A stretch of 64,000 bases of DNA from Saussurea involucrata (GCA_033807775.1 CM066314.1:94714929-94778928), one strand, 5' to 3'; shown: positions 11,204 through 23,704, counted from the first letter of the stretch. Notes: a model not told the origin generated them from the sequence alone. Translations and numbers: made by a program.

Positions 11204-12237
11204 GGATGGTAAAACGGTAGAATTCGAAAGAGTAAAATATATGGCAATGGATTAAAGTTTGGAATCCGCACTCGAGTTTGAGCGGCGGGTTCAACTTTCC
11301 AAAAAAAACGTTCCATGTACGCCCAATGAAAATGGGACACGTAGGCCTTGTCAGAATACGACAGGACGTCGTGCGCGGCCCATTAATGCTAGGCGCGTGA
11401 GGTTGATTTTAGCCATATGAGTTTCACTCGCAGTAAAAGTAACCGTTATTACTACAGAGATGCCCAAGTAATCAGATTGACAGAGCTTCTGTAGTTTACA
11501 GAGGCTCTGTGATCTTGAAAATCTTTGATTTTTTTTTATCCCTTTTTCATCTCTCATTGTTATCATGACTTCTGTGGGGTTCTTTAACCAAAACATTTGT
11601 AAAGGCATTGGAGAGGATAAAATCGGATTTTTGTGAAGAAATTTGCTTCGCAAAGGTTTTGTGGCTCTGTTGGAACTTGCAGAAGTTCTGTGAGGGCCAG
11701 CAGAAGCTCTATGAGAGAAAAAATCTCATAAAATAAATTTTATTAGTATTTTTTATCATCCAATTTTTGATTTGGTTTAAGAGATGTTTTTCGGACATAT
11801 TTGAAAGTTTGTGTCCGAGAAAACTGTTAAAAAAAACGGTTTGTTCGAGAAGGTCATGGTCTGCGTTTTCGGTTTCCGAGATAACATTCCAAAAGATCGA
11901 CAGAAGGTTAATTTGTGATCACAGAGCATATTTCCTGCAGAAGCTCTGTTGAGCTCAGCAGAAGCTCTATGACCTTAAATTTCTCCTAATTCGAATTTTG
12001 TGAAACTTTTTGAGCTTTTGATTTTTGAAATGTTATTCACAGTATATTTAGGACATATTTGACAATTCTTGTCCTAGAAAATTGTTTTCCAAAAACATTT
12101 TGTGCGAGAGACATACCTTTTGGTTCTTCTTTTCTCGGCAGTGATATCTGACTTCTGTCGATATGGAGTCATCGACATTTTTCTTTGGCTTTCCCTTGAA
12201 AGTTTTATCTCTTTAGATCATTTCAGGGTTCCCTTCT

Positions 12238-12346
12238 GCTCCCCCTTGATCTAATCACCTCTGTAGATCAAGTAATTTCCTTTTGCTCCCCCTTGACCTA
12301 ATCACCTCTGTAGATCAAGTAATTTCCTTTTGCTCCCCCTTGACCT
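12238..12346 (-). repeat. 47-bp tandem repeat with internal PPT-like cores
   Basis: Two full 47-bp units (12238-12284 and 12285-12331, differing at one base) and the start of a third (12332-12346). Each unit starts with a polypurine core reading TCAAGGGGGAGC on the minus strand. The same 12-mer occurs in element C at 37735-37746, also just after pol. Confidence 0.85.
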
Positions 12347-12577
12347 ATGCTTGGATCAAAGAATGATAAGTTTTGCATAGAACATAGGTCATGGTCTTTC
12401 AGAGGTTTTGTAGGGGTCATCAGAGGTTCTGAGTTGACTTACAGAAGCTCTGTGATTTTAAGAACTATTTAAGGTTTTAAGAATTTACATACAGAAGTAG
12501 AATCAATCAAAGCAATAAATTAAGCAATGTATTTACTTGTTATTTACAGAAGATAAAGCTATACTTACAGAGGATTT

Positions 12578-15500
12578 TCATACCATGTTAATCATTCCTA
12601 ACTTACCCACCAAGAAGTTGAATCTTTTCTCGTCTAATGCTTTGGTGAATAAGTCAGCGAGTTGATATTCTGTGGGCACGAAATGCATTTCGATTGTACC
12701 GTATTCAACATGATGTTTCAAGAAATGATACCTTATATCGATATGCTTGGTTTTTGAGTGTTGCACAGGGTTGGCAAAGATAGCAATAGCACTTTTGGAA
12801 TCACAGAAGATGGGTATTTTGAACAGAATGTGGCCGTAGTCTTTTAGCTGAGTCTTCATCCATAGAACCTGAGAACAACATCTAGCGGCAGCAACGTATT
12901 CAGCTTCTGCAGTGGATGTGGAGACACAATTCTGTTTCTTGGAGGTCCAACTGACTAGTTTACCACCTAGGAATTGACAACTCCCAGAGGTACTCTTTCT
13001 GTCGAGCATGCATCCTCCATAGTCTGAATCTGTATAAGCTTTAAGACTAAAACCAGAGTTCTGTGGATAACAGAGACCAAGATTGTTGGTCCCCTTCAGG
13101 TATCTCAAGATTCTTTTTACAGCATCATAATGTGATTTCTTTGGATTAGCTTGATAACGTGCACAAAGACATGTGGCATGCATAATGTCAGGTCTGCTTG
13201 CTGTTAAGTATAACAGAGATCCAATCATGCCTCTGTAGAGAGTACATTCTACAGAAATACTATTTGGATCTAAGAACAACTTATTTCCAGTGGCTATTGG
13301 AGTCTTCATTGCAGAGGTATCAGAGAGATTATATTTTAAAAGTATGTCAGAGACATATTTGGCTTGATTTATAAAAATTCCCTCTGAAGATTGTTTGACT
13401 TGAAGTCCGAGGAAGAATGTTAATTCTCCCATCATACTCATTTCAAACTCACTTTGCATGAGTTTTTCAAAAATTTTGCACTCTTCTGAATTTGTAGACC
13501 CAAAAATTATGTCATCTACGTATATTTGTACAAGCATTATCTCACTATTTTTGCGTTTATAGAATAAGGTAGTATCTGTTGTACCTCTGTTGTAGCCATT
13601 GACTAGAAGGAAGGTAGAAAGTCATTCGTACCATGCTCTTGGAGCCTGTTTCAGTCCGTATAGAGCCTTTTCAAGGTAGTATACATGCCTTGGAAACTTT
13701 GAGCATTCAAAACCTGGTGGCTGATTTACGTAAACCTCTTCTTGGATTTCACCGTTTAGAAAAGCGGATTTTACGTCCATCTGATAGACTTTAAAACCTC
13801 TGTGGGCTGCGAAGGCTAAGAATATTCTTATTGCTTCGAGACGTGCGACAGGGGCAAAAGTCTCATCGTAGTCTATGCCTTCTTCTTGTCTATATCCTTT
13901 TGCTACTAATCTTGCTTTGTTTCTGACGACCACTCCATCTTCATCCTTCTTGTTTCTGTAGACCTATTTAGTCCCAATGGCCTGTTTCCCTCTTGGCAGA
14001 GGTACTAAAGTCCATACTTTGTTACGCTCAAATTGCAGAAGTTCTTCTTGCATGGCGTCTACCCAGTTTGGGTCATCTAGGGCTTCAGAAATCTTCTTTG
14101 GTTCTATAACACTAATAAAATTTGTAAAGAAACAAAAATTTGCAGTGGCAGACCTTGTTTTTACTGAGTCAGAAGGTTCTCCAATTATTTGGTTTGGAGG
14201 ATGGCTTTTTGTCCACTGAGTTGTGCGTGGAAGATGATCATCAATGTCATCAAAACTTTCTTCAGAGGCTTCTTGTGTTTCTTCTTGTGCAGCCTCTGAT
14301 GTTCTTCGTGCCTTGGTAGTTGATTCTACCGTTTGTGGAATGATTGGTACGAGTGGTGGTGGAGTTTGTTCCTCTGAGGATGTATAGTCTTGGTCCTCGA
14401 TCCCCTCTGTAATTGGTTCTTCTGTGGTTTGTGCAGCTTCTGTGGTCGTTTTTCTTGATGTTTCATCTTCTGCACTTTCGTCTGCTTCGGCAATTGCATC
14501 TGTAGTATTTATAGAAGAAGATGAAGCATTATTTGGACCAGTTAGAGTCATACCTGTAGGATTTTGTCCGACAGAGGATGGTTCTTCAGAAACTCTGATG
14601 GTTCCGACAGAAGGATCAATGTCATTGTGGAACATCTCCAAAAATAGAAGATTCAAATCTTCTTTTGTTCTTGAGATGTCAGAGAATTTCCCTTTAATTC
14701 CGAGTTCTGAACTTATTTGCTCAGAAGTCATTTGGAATGAATCATCAAAAGAAACATTGATGTTTTCTACAATCTTGTGAGACTTTGTAAGGAATGTTCT
14801 GTAGGCTTTGGAAGTGGCAGAGTATCCAATGAATTTGCCTTCATCTGCTTTTACATCAAACTTTCCTCTTGAATCTCTGTCGTTTAAGACGAAGCATTTG
14901 CATCCGAATACATGGAAAAATTTGATGTTTGGCCGCCGTGTGTTAAGCAATTCGTAAGGCGTCTTGAGGTGTCTTTTCACAATGGTTGATCGTTTTTGAG
15001 TATAACACGCAGTAGAAATTGCTTCTGCCCAAAAGTTCATTGATAATCCGCATGCTGACATCATAGTTCTTGCGGCTTCCACAAGTGTTCGATTCTTTCT
15101 TTCGACAACACCGTTCTGTTGTGGAGTGCGAGCTGCAGAGAAGTTCTGTGATATTCCTTCTGTTGAAAGATAGGCTTCAATGACAGAGTTTTTAAATTCT
15201 GTGCCATTGTCACTTCTTAACTTCTGTATTATGCAATTATAAAGAACTTGGATTCTTTTCATTAGATTTATCAATATATTTGGAACATCTGATTTCTTTC
15301 TAACGAATTCAACCCATGTGAAACGCGAATACTCATCAATTAGGACAAGTATGTATTTCTTGCCACCTAGGCTCTGTATGGCAATGGGACCGCAGAGGTC
15401 GACATGAAGCATGTACAGAGGTCTAGTGCAAGATACATATGTTTTGCCTTTGTGGGAAGCTCTTTTGAGTTTTCCCATCTCACAGGCAGAACATAAATGA

Positions 15501-16024
15501 TCCTTATTGAATTTAACATTTGGCAAACCTTTAACTAGATCAAGTTTGACCAGTTTTTCCAATGTGTGAAAATTCAAGTGACAGAACCTGTTGTGCCATG
15601 ACCAGGCTTCTTCACTTTTGCAGGCAACAAGGCAAACTTTGTCTTTGTTCTTTGAGTTGAAGTTCATTAGATATAGATCACCTATTCTTTCAGCTCGCAG
15701 AAGTTCCATACTTGTTTCTTCACTTTGTAGAGAGCAGAAAGTTCTTTTGAACAACACATTGAATCCTGTATCACAAAGTTGACTTACACTGAGTAGGTTG
15801 TGCTTAAGGCCATCCACATATGCAACTTTGTATACAGAAACGTCTTCTTTCCTTATGACTCCATAGCCTTTTATGTGTCCTTTCTTGTTGTCTCCAAAAG
15901 TCACAGATCCACCATCTTGTGTTTCTTTGTACGTGGATAGTGCACTTCTGTCACCAGTCATGTGCCTTGAGCATCCGGAGTCTAGATACCAGATTGGCAC
16001 ATACTTCTTCTGCAGGACAATCAC
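12578..16024 (-). pseudogene. pol: Element A pol (protease-integrase-RT-RNase H), two in-frame stops
   Basis: A single frame of about 1149 codons. Aspartic protease motif WYLDSGCSRHMTG near the N-terminus, integrase zinc region (CHLNFH...CSACEMGK), integrase core (HVDLCGPI, SDNGTEF, QNGVVERKNRT), RT (YQMDVKSAFLNG, YVDDIIFGS) and RNase H (DSDYGGCMLDRKSTSG, STSTAEAEYVAA). Stops: TAG at 13964-13966 (a Trp position) and TGA at 13622-13624 just after AWYE. Upstream the frame opens right after gag's TGA, with which it overlaps in another frame; a TGCAG lies there (see gag-pol finding). Enzymatic motifs are otherwise intact. Confidence 0.94.
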
Positions 16025-16957
16025 AGAGATTTAGGTACCCATATCCATATGGGTCCAATTTTGTTAGAGTTTTTCAAGTTTGCCTTGGCATTCTTGAAAT
16101 ACATTTTGTTCTCTGCAGAAGAGTCAGATTGTTTCTTTGTGGGATTTGACTTTTGAATTGTCGTAGAGAGTAAACAGACTTGACTTGAAAAATGATTATT
16201 AAGTTTAGAAATAAGATCAAAGCAATGACAGTATTGAATATGAGATGTAATTTGCTTGAACTTTTCATTGAATTTTTTAAACTCAGCCACAGAGGCATTA
16301 CATTCTTTCTTTACATTAGATTTCCTATTACTAGAAGATCTATGAATACTCGAATGTTGTTTGCAAAAGCTCTGTTTAGGACCTGCCTTCTGTGGGTTGC
16401 TTCTGTGGTGAACTTCTTTCATCACTGTCACAGAAGAAAAAGATTTATTAACCTTGGGTTTTGAAAATCTAGAACTTATAGGATCAATAGAGGTCTTCTG
16501 TAACTTTTTAAGCTCAGCAGAGGTTTTGATATGTAGATTCAAATTTAGAAAATCTTGGCAGATTGGAATCTCTGTGAGTTTCTCTTTTGTAGAAATAGTT
16601 CTGTGAGGAACTTCAGAGGAGAATTTGACATCCTCTGTGTCACAGTGAATTATCCCTGATTTGAAATCAGTCTCTGAGTTGTCAGAGGATGAATCGTCCT
16701 CGTATACAGAGGTTGAGTCAATTCTTTCAATAGAGGCTGGATTTTCTGAGCATGTATCGTACGAGCTTTCTTCCTCTGTAGAATAGTTTTCATAGATTGC
16801 TGAGGTTTCTAATAAGATTTCTTCAGTGAGAGTTTTATCTATAGAAGATGTACAGAAATTTTCTAAAACGCTTGATTTCCATATTTCCAAAATTTCTTTT
16901 TCAATTAAATTTTTAAAGTTTTCTTCTGAAAAAATGGGTTTAAACTCAAGAGCTTCT
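16021..16957 (-). pseudogene. gag: Element A gag, 3' portion
   Basis: Continues A gag downstream of the D insertion: the open frame runs from the D boundary at 16957 to TGA at 16021-16023, about 312 codons. It is Ser/Lys/Glu-rich and ends in WIWVPKSL, the counterpart of gag ends in D (VKWVPKQN), E (VKWVPKKN) and C (PKWVPKPN). The next frame, pol, starts one base away. No enzymatic motif; this is the C-terminal linker region of gag. The first residues predicted past 16957 would come from D's LTR and are not part of gag. Confidence 0.85.
16953..16957. repeat. Target-site duplication of element D (left copy)
   Basis: CTTCT before the D 5' LTR; the second copy is 29956-29960. Confidence 0.95.
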
Positions 16958-17923
16958 TGTTGATCCAAACCCTCAGTGATTTGATAATGACCCTATCTTA
17001 AATACTTAGTGAAAATTGTAAGTAAACAATATGTATCAGAGTTTCACAATCGCTGATAAGTACTAAGATCTTACAGTACTGCTGATAGGAACTCTCGCAC
17101 TTTTAGATTAAACATTCAGCGAACACTGTTCACCATATCGCTGAGTCTGTTCAGTCCTTATGGTGATCGCTGATAAGTTAGTTGTTTACTTATGATCCCT
17201 GAAGGCAAGATTCACGTCAACAAAGGTTCTACGCTGAAGTCGAAGATCAAGCTCAAGAACCAGCGACAAGTCTCCTAATGAACTGATGCGGATCAGCGAA
17301 GACTCAGATTTGTCCACTCAACGTGAAGTATCAAGTACAAGACATCAGCTATCGCTGAACTTTATCATCTGCTGAATAGTAAATGATAATCGCTGAATCA
17401 ACGAAAGCTGATCATGAAGTCCTCCGTACAAAGTACTTTTGTCTTAACCTCCCTTGCACGCCACCGTACGAAATGTCAGAAAAGAACCTCCGAAAATCTG
17501 AAATCGTACAACCACTCTGACACTACACTGTTCATTCATGCGGCTACTAAGGTTGTCATCAAAGGTCAATGACATGCAACCAATCCGCTAATGACACGTG
17601 TAAAGTATATACTGGATTGCATTAAATGCATGCAGTATATAAAGAGATGAACTCACTTCATTTGAAGTAACTTGCTAACTCTGGACAAGTTCAAATCTCT
17701 CAAGATAGGATTTTATTAGTAATCTCCTTATCTTTCTTAGTGCAAGAAAACCTTAGTGTTCCAACTTGTTTAGATTTAGGTTTATCCTTAATCTTGTTTC
17801 CGCAACAAGCTGTAAATTGTTAATGATTTATCAATAAACAATTTAGAAAAGTAAAATAGTGTGTTTGTATTCAACCCCCCCCCCCCCCTTCTACAAACTT
17901 GTTTAAGCCTTTCGGGACCAACA
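16958..17923 (+). repeat. Element D 5' LTR (966 bp)
   Basis: TGTTGATCC to GGGACCAACA. TATA box TATATAAAG at 17636-17644 places U3 at 16958 to about 17665. U3 holds eight TCAGCG/CGCTGA words between 17070 and 17400 by my count. A 14-base C run (17875-17888) lies near the 3' end. Confidence 0.95.
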
Positions 17924-17925
17924 AG

Positions 17926-17937
17926 TGGTATCAGAGC
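17926..17937 (+). other. Element D primer-binding site
   Basis: TGGTATCAGAGC, two bases after the LTR; complementary to the 3' end of initiator-Met tRNA. The leader continues to 18004 with nothing else recognised. Confidence 0.93.
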
Positions 17938-18004
17938 AGATTTGTTTAATCTCATAAACAAGATCTAATCTAAGATATTTTCTCTTCCTTGCTATTATCT
18001 GAAA

Positions 18005-20413
18005 ATGGCCAACTCAAACACAAACACTCACTATATCGACAATGGTTCTCTTGCAAAACCCCCTAGATTTTCCAGAGACAACATCAACTTATGGAAAAAT
18101 AGGATGACACTCTTCTTAGAAGGTGTAGACCCTACTATACCTTACTATCTTGAAAACGGTCCACACATCCCTGTTACGATTGATCCTGCCGTTCCAGCCA
18201 CTGCAACTAGAGCTGCTATTCCAGAAAGGCTGATTCCAAAGGAAATCCATCATTGGACCGATGAAGACAAGAAGAAAGTGGCTATAGATACAAAAGCCAG
18301 ATCCATACTATCCATGGCCCTTCCTGACGAAGTCTACCATTCCGTCATGAACCTGAAATCCTCGAAGGCCATGTGGGACACAATATGTGTTCAGTATGAA
18401 GGAACGTCTGAAGTCCAGGATTCAAGAAAGATCAACCTGGTAAGACAATACGAAAGTTTCATCTCTGGTAAGAATGAAACTCTCTCTGAAGTACATCAAC
18501 GTTTTAACTGCTTAATTATATATCTTAAAACGGTTGGTAAGGAATATTCTAACTTTGAAGTTCTGACAAAGTTTTTAGAATGTTTACCTGAAAGCTGGGA
18601 CAATTATTCCATGTGTCTCAAGCTGTCAAAAGATCTAAGATCAATGACACTCGCTACCTTATATGGCACATTGCTGAATCATGAGCAATCTAGCCATCTT
18701 AAGAAGAATCTTGTAAAAGATTCCAAAAGCACCCCTGTTGCTTTAATCTCAGAGGAACCTTCTACTCAGCGACCCGTGGTCACTATCACTGAGTTAGAAA
18801 GTAACTCTGAAAGATCATCAGATTCTGATTCTTCAGATGATGAATCCTTGGCTCTCCTAACTAAAAAGTTCAGGAGATTCGCCAAGAAGAAAATGTTTAG
18901 AAAGAACAAAACTCTTTCTATAGCTGACAAGCCTAAGTCATCAGCTTTTGTTGATAAGGCTACTGCTACTTGTTTTAACTGCGAAAAGACAGGTCATTTC
19001 GCTAACGAGTGCAGGTCAAAGAAAATCATGAGACCTTCAGCCTTTACAAAGAAATCCTTTGTTCCAAGGAATAAAGACGACAAATACTTAAAGCTGAAGG
19101 AGAAGTATGCAAAGCTGAAAAGCTTTAAGAAGAAGGGAAAAGGCCTAATGGCTGACTATGATTGGGCTGCTTCTGATGAAGAAGCCTCATCATCTGATTC
19201 TGAAGATGATGAAGCAAATCAATGTCTCATGACCAAGATTGAAGAAGAGGAAGAAAGTTCAGACATTCCCTCCACTTCAACATCTGCCATTCAGGTATCA
19301 CCTTCCTTCTTTATCAATATTGTAAATATTGATGGAGCTGATAGTCTCCGTAAAATCGAACTACTGACTAGAAGCTTATACGAAGCCATGAACGGCAAAG
19401 CTGTGGTTGAAAACCAAAATCTTGATCTCGCTGAAAAGCTTAAAAATTGCCACCTTCAAATAGAAAAGCTTTCTAAATTTGAAGAAGATTTTAAAGATCA
19501 AGTCCATTTAAATCAGCTAGTCAAAATTGAACGAGCGGAAGCTATCGCTGCATTAAAAGCTGAACAAGCTACTGTTGAAGGATGGTGTAATTCTTCAACA
19601 AAGATCACTGAGATAATTAAGGCTCAGATTCCTCTGAGTGATAAACGTGGTCTGGGTTATAAATATGATACTCCAATACCAACCACTGAACGTTCAATGC
19701 TTAAATTTGGAACGTTCGTATCCTCAGTAGCTGACACTTCTTCATCTCAGTACTCCTCGTCGATTACACCAATCCCTGAGGAAACTCCTACCTCCTCAAA
19801 AGGTAAGGAGAAAATGGTTTATTCAAAACCTACCTCTGTCTCTAAAGATAAAGGTAAAGGAATTGTAATTTATCAAAATCCTCAGAAGGGTACTTTAGTA
19901 CCTAAGCTGAATGCTTCCAAAGCCTTAGTGATTCATTCATCTGGTTCTAGAAATCAGACCTCTGGATCAGTTCAGCGACCTACTCCTAGACTCAGAGTAG
20001 ATGTCCTTGGTAAGAAATCTGAAGAACTGAATGTTCGTCCTATTTCAAAAACCAATAGTGTACTTGGTGCTGGCACTTCTAATTCCAAATTAAAAGCTCA
20101 GCACACAAGTGGTCATAGAACTAATTTTAGTTATAGGAAATGTTATCACTGTGGACTTACTGATCATATTGCAAGTAAGTGTCCCACAGCCACCAAAGCT
20201 GATAAGATAGCTAAGGTGAAGATAGCACCAAAGAAGACCAAACCAGTTGCAAGCCAGGTCAAGGTGACTCATACCGCTGAGGTCAAGAAATTGACCAAAG
20301 TGAAGAAAGACAAAGCTGAATCTTCAAATGCTGCGAAGACTACTGAACCCAATCCAACCACTTCCACTGACAAACGCGTATACATGGTGAAGTGGGTACC
20401 CAAGCAAAACTAA
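18005..20413 (+). CDS. gag: Element D Gag polyprotein (802 aa)
   Basis: Intact. The N-terminal half is the copia capsid region (LWKNRM near residue 30, KAMWDTICVQYEG, and the LPESWDNYSMCLKL stretch). A CCHC zinc knuckle CFNCEKTGHFANEC is at residues 323-336, and a second, CYHCGLTDHIASKC, begins at residue 713. Between them are acidic Ser/Asp runs and a coiled-coil segment (about 445-540). Two widely spaced knuckles on either side of a long linker is unusual; most copia Gags are about 300-400 aa with one knuckle. It ends VKWVPKQN-stop; pol follows in the same frame after the TAA. The ATG at 18005 is the first after the PBS leader. It packages element RNA in cytoplasmic particles. Confidence 0.95.
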   Translation: MANSNTNTHYIDNGSLAKPPRFSRDNINLWKNRMTLFLEGVDPTIPYYLENGPHIPVTIDPAVPATATRAAIPERLIPKEIHHWTDEDKKKVAIDTKARSILSMALPDEVYHSVMNLKSSKAMWDTICVQYEGTSEVQDSRKINLVRQYESFISGKNETLSEVHQRFNCLIIYLKTVGKEYSNFEVLTKFLECLPESWDNYSMCLKLSKDLRSMTLATLYGTLLNHEQSSHLKKNLVKDSKSTPVALISEEPSTQRPVVTITELESNSERSSDSDSSDDESLALLTKKFRRFAKKKMFRKNKTLSIADKPKSSAFVDKATATCFNCEKTGHFANECRSKKIMRPSAFTKKSFVPRNKDDKYLKLKEKYAKLKSFKKKGKGLMADYDWAASDEEASSSDSEDDEANQCLMTKIEEEEESSDIPSTSTSAIQVSPSFFINIVNIDGADSLRKIELLTRSLYEAMNGKAVVENQNLDLAEKLKNCHLQIEKLSKFEEDFKDQVHLNQLVKIERAEAIAALKAEQATVEGWCNSSTKITEIIKAQIPLSDKRGLGYKYDTPIPTTERSMLKFGTFVSSVADTSSSQYSSSITPIPEETPTSSKGKEKMVYSKPTSVSKDKGKGIVIYQNPQKGTLVPKLNASKALVIHSSGSRNQTSGSVQRPTPRLRVDVLGKKSEELNVRPISKTNSVLGAGTSNSKLKAQHTSGHRTNFSYRKCYHCGLTDHIASKCPTATKADKIAKVKIAPKKTKPVASQVKVTHTAEVKKLTKVKKDKAESSNAAKTTEPNPTTSTDKRVYMVKWVPKQN

Positions 20414-20425
20414 TCTTCCTTTGTA

Positions 20426-23400
20426 TTGCAGGTTAAGAAGGGTATCTGGTATCTCGATAGCGGATGCTCTAGACACATGACTGGAAAGAAAAGCCTGCTC
20501 GCTGAATACAAGGAAGAGAAGGGTCCCTCTGTAACTTTCGGTGGAAATGGAAAAGGACACACCCGAGGGTATGGTGTACTTTCAAATGGTACAACATCCT
20601 TCAGAAGAGTCGCATATGTTGAAGGGCTGAAGCATAATCTTCTGAGCATCAGTCAGCTTTGCGACATGGATAACAAAGTGATTTTCACCAAGGAATCCTG
20701 CTTTGTCTCTGACAAAAAGGAGAAGATAGCTCTCAGCGGTTATCGTTTGGAAAATGTTTACGTTATAAACATGGACTCAACAACCACTGAGAACTCCTGT
20801 TTCTTCTCAAAGGCATCTTCTGATGTCAACTGGCTATGGCACAAGAGACTCTCACATCTCAACTTCAAGACACTGAATACTCTTTCATCCAAAGAGTTAG
20901 TCACTGGTCTACCTCAACATTCATACGCCAAAGAATCCTTATGTTCAGCGTGTGAAAAAGGGAAGCAGACCAAGGCAAGCTTTAAGTCCAAGCAAGTTTC
21001 CTCAGTGTCATCTCCTCTTCAACTACTCCATATGGATTTGTTTGGCCCCGTTAACAAACAATCCATCGCTGGAAAGAAATATACGCTGGTCATAGTTGAT
21101 GAATTCTCTCGTTATACATGGGTAATGTTTCTCCGTTCTAAGAGTGACACCCCTGAAGAACTCATCACCTTTGTTCGGAAGATGGAAACTCTGAACAATA
21201 TGACTGTTCGCTCAATAAGGAGTGATCATGGAACTGAATTCAAAAACAGTTCTCTTGATTCCTTCCTTGAGAGCAAGGGTATTTCTCATAACTTTTCGTC
21301 AGTGAGAACACCACAACAAAACGGAGTCGCTGAAAGAAGAAATAGAACAATTATTGAAGCTGCACGTTCAATGCTCAACGATTCTCACCTGCCTACTCAG
21401 TTTTGGGCAGAAGCTGTCAACACGGCTTGTTTTACGCAAAACAGGTCGCTGATAGTCAAAAGATTCAAAAAGACAGCCTATGAACTCTTTCATGGGAGAA
21501 AGCCTTCAATCAGCTTTCTTCACATCTTTGGTTGTCAGTGTTTCATACTGAACAACAGAGATGCCCTTGGAAAGTTTGATCCTAAGGCTGATGATGGAAT
21601 CTTTCTTGGATACTCCTCAGTTTCCAAAGCCTTCAGAGTCTTCAACCGAAGAAGACAAACTGTAGAAGAAACTATTCACGTCACGTTTGACGAATCCCAT
21701 TCAGCGAACTCTAAACCGAACGCTGATACAGAAGAACTGAATCAATGGATGTTTTCTCATCTTGGTGATTCAGAAGATGTTCCCACTACTCATACTCATA
21801 CAACTGAAAATGATGGTCCTACTATCATTCCCAATATGCAGAATAGTGAAGCTGAAACATCTTGGGTCTCAGCTGTTCCTATAAATACTATACCCGCAGT
21901 TGATCCAAATGTCTCAGAAATTCCATCTATTTCTCAGCAATCAGTGAATGAAGTGACAAATGCAAGCATTCCTCTCTTAGCTGATTATCCAGAAGTAGCT
22001 GAAGCCTCATCTTCAGTTTCTCCAGTTCAGACTGCGTCAGCGACGCATGCTCCGGCTCAGCGATGGACTGTAAATCACCCAATCGATCAAATTCTTGGTG
22101 ATCCCAACGCTGGTATTCAGACTCGTAGAAGTGCAGGTAATATTTGTTTATTTGTTAACTTTATTTCTCTAACTGAACCAAAGAAAATAGATGATGCCCT
22201 CAGAGATCCAAACTGGGTCAGCGCTATGCAAGAAGAGCTGACTGAATTCGAAAGAAACAAAGTTTGGAAACTTGTTCGGAGACCAACTGACAAAACAGTG
22301 ATAGGCACTAAGTGGGTCTATCGAAACAAGTTGGACGAACATGGTACTGTAACTCGCAACAAAGCTCGTCTTGTTGCTCAGGGATACAGACAAGAGGAAG
22401 GTATAGATTATGACGAAACCTTTGCTCCTGTAGCAAGACTTGAATCTATTCGTCTTTTCTTAGCATATGCTGTACACAAAAACTTCACTGTACATCAAAT
22501 GGATGTTAAGTCAGCGTTTCTAAATGGAAAGCTGAATGAAGAAGTTTATGTGGAACAACCTCCAGGATTCTCAGATCCTAAGCGTCCAGGTTATGTTTAT
22601 AAGCTGGATAAGGCACTTTATGGCTTGAAGCAAGCTCCTCGTGCATGGTATGACACTCTTTCTACGTATCTCCACCTTGAAAAATTTGAGAGAGGTAAGA
22701 TTGACAAAACTTTGTTTTTTAGAAAAATAAAAGGTTATATCATTTTAGTTCAAATATATGTTGATGACATTATATTTGGTTCTACTAACCCTGAGCTTTG
22801 TACTCGTTTCGCTGATAGAATGAAAGATGAGTATAAAATGAGTATGATGGGTGAACTAACATATTTCCTTGGTCTTCAGATTAAGCAAACTGAAAAAGGA
22901 ACTTTTATAAATCAGGGAAAGTATGTTAAAGATATGCTGAAAAAATTCGACTTAACTGAAAGTTCAGCTATGAAAACCCCTATGGCACCACCGCTGATAC
23001 TTGATAAGGACACAAAGGGTGTTCCTGTCAATGTCACGCTGTACCGTGGGATGATCGGCTCACTACTGTATCTTACAGCTAGCCGACCCGATATTATGTT
23101 TGCAACATGTCTGTGTGCACGATATCAAGCTGAACCTAAGATATCTCATATGAAAGCTGTAAAGCGAATCTTTCGATATCTTAAGGGTACAGCGAATCTA
23201 GGTCTTTGGTATCCCAAAGATTCAGGATTCGATCTAACCGCCTATTCAGACAGTGATTTTGCAGGTTGCAAAATGGATAGGAAAAGCACCACAGGAGGAT
23301 GTCAGCTCCTGGGTGGAAAGCTGGTAAGTTGGACAAGTAAGAAGCAAAACTCGGTGTCCACTTCCACAGCTGAAGCTGAGTATGTAGCCGCTGGAAGCTG

Positions 23401-23704
23401 CTGTTCTCAAGTCTTGTAGATGAGAAATCAACTACTAGACTATGATCTTCAGCTCTCCAAAATTCCAATCTATTGCGACAGCACAAGTGCCATCGCTATA
23501 GCAAACAATCCAGTGCTACACTCAAAGACAAAACACATAGAAATCAGATATCATTTTATCAGAGATCATGTGATGAATGGTGATATAGAACTTCATTTTA
23601 TCCCAACTGATTATCAGTTAGCTGATTTGTTTACCAAACCTCTTGATGAGACAAGATTCAACTTTCTCATCAGCGAGCTTGGAATGCTGAACTTTGAAGG
23701 ATAA
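20426..23704 (+). CDS. pol: Element D Pol polyprotein (one in-frame stop)
   Basis: Same frame as gag, beyond its TAA; 20426 is only the first possible codon after that stop (TTG), so the real start of Pol is unknown (readthrough, splicing or cleavage from Gag-Pol). Protease DSGCSRHMTG (Asp at residue 11); integrase HHCC (His139, Cys173, Cys176); integrase DD35E (Asp204, Asp267, Glu303); RT YVDDIIFGS (Asp780 and 781); RNase H DSDFAGCKMDRKSTTG and STSTAEAEYVA. A TAG at 23417-23419, at the Trp position of the LWMRNQL motif, removes the last 95 codons, including the end of RNase H. Otherwise complete at about 1092 codons. Confidence 0.95.

Larger units (their letters stand above)
11099..12577 (-). 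other. Element A pol-ORF3 spacer
   Basis: About 1.5 kb with no supported gene. It holds repeated near-palindromes of the CAGAAGCTCTGT type at about 11475-11515, 11675-11715, 11930-11970 and 12395-12460, a short tandem repeat with PPT-like cores (12238-12346), and the ORF3 TATA box (11196-11203). The arrangement (dyad words, then TATA, then ORF3) is parallel to spacers in C and D. Confidence 0.7.
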
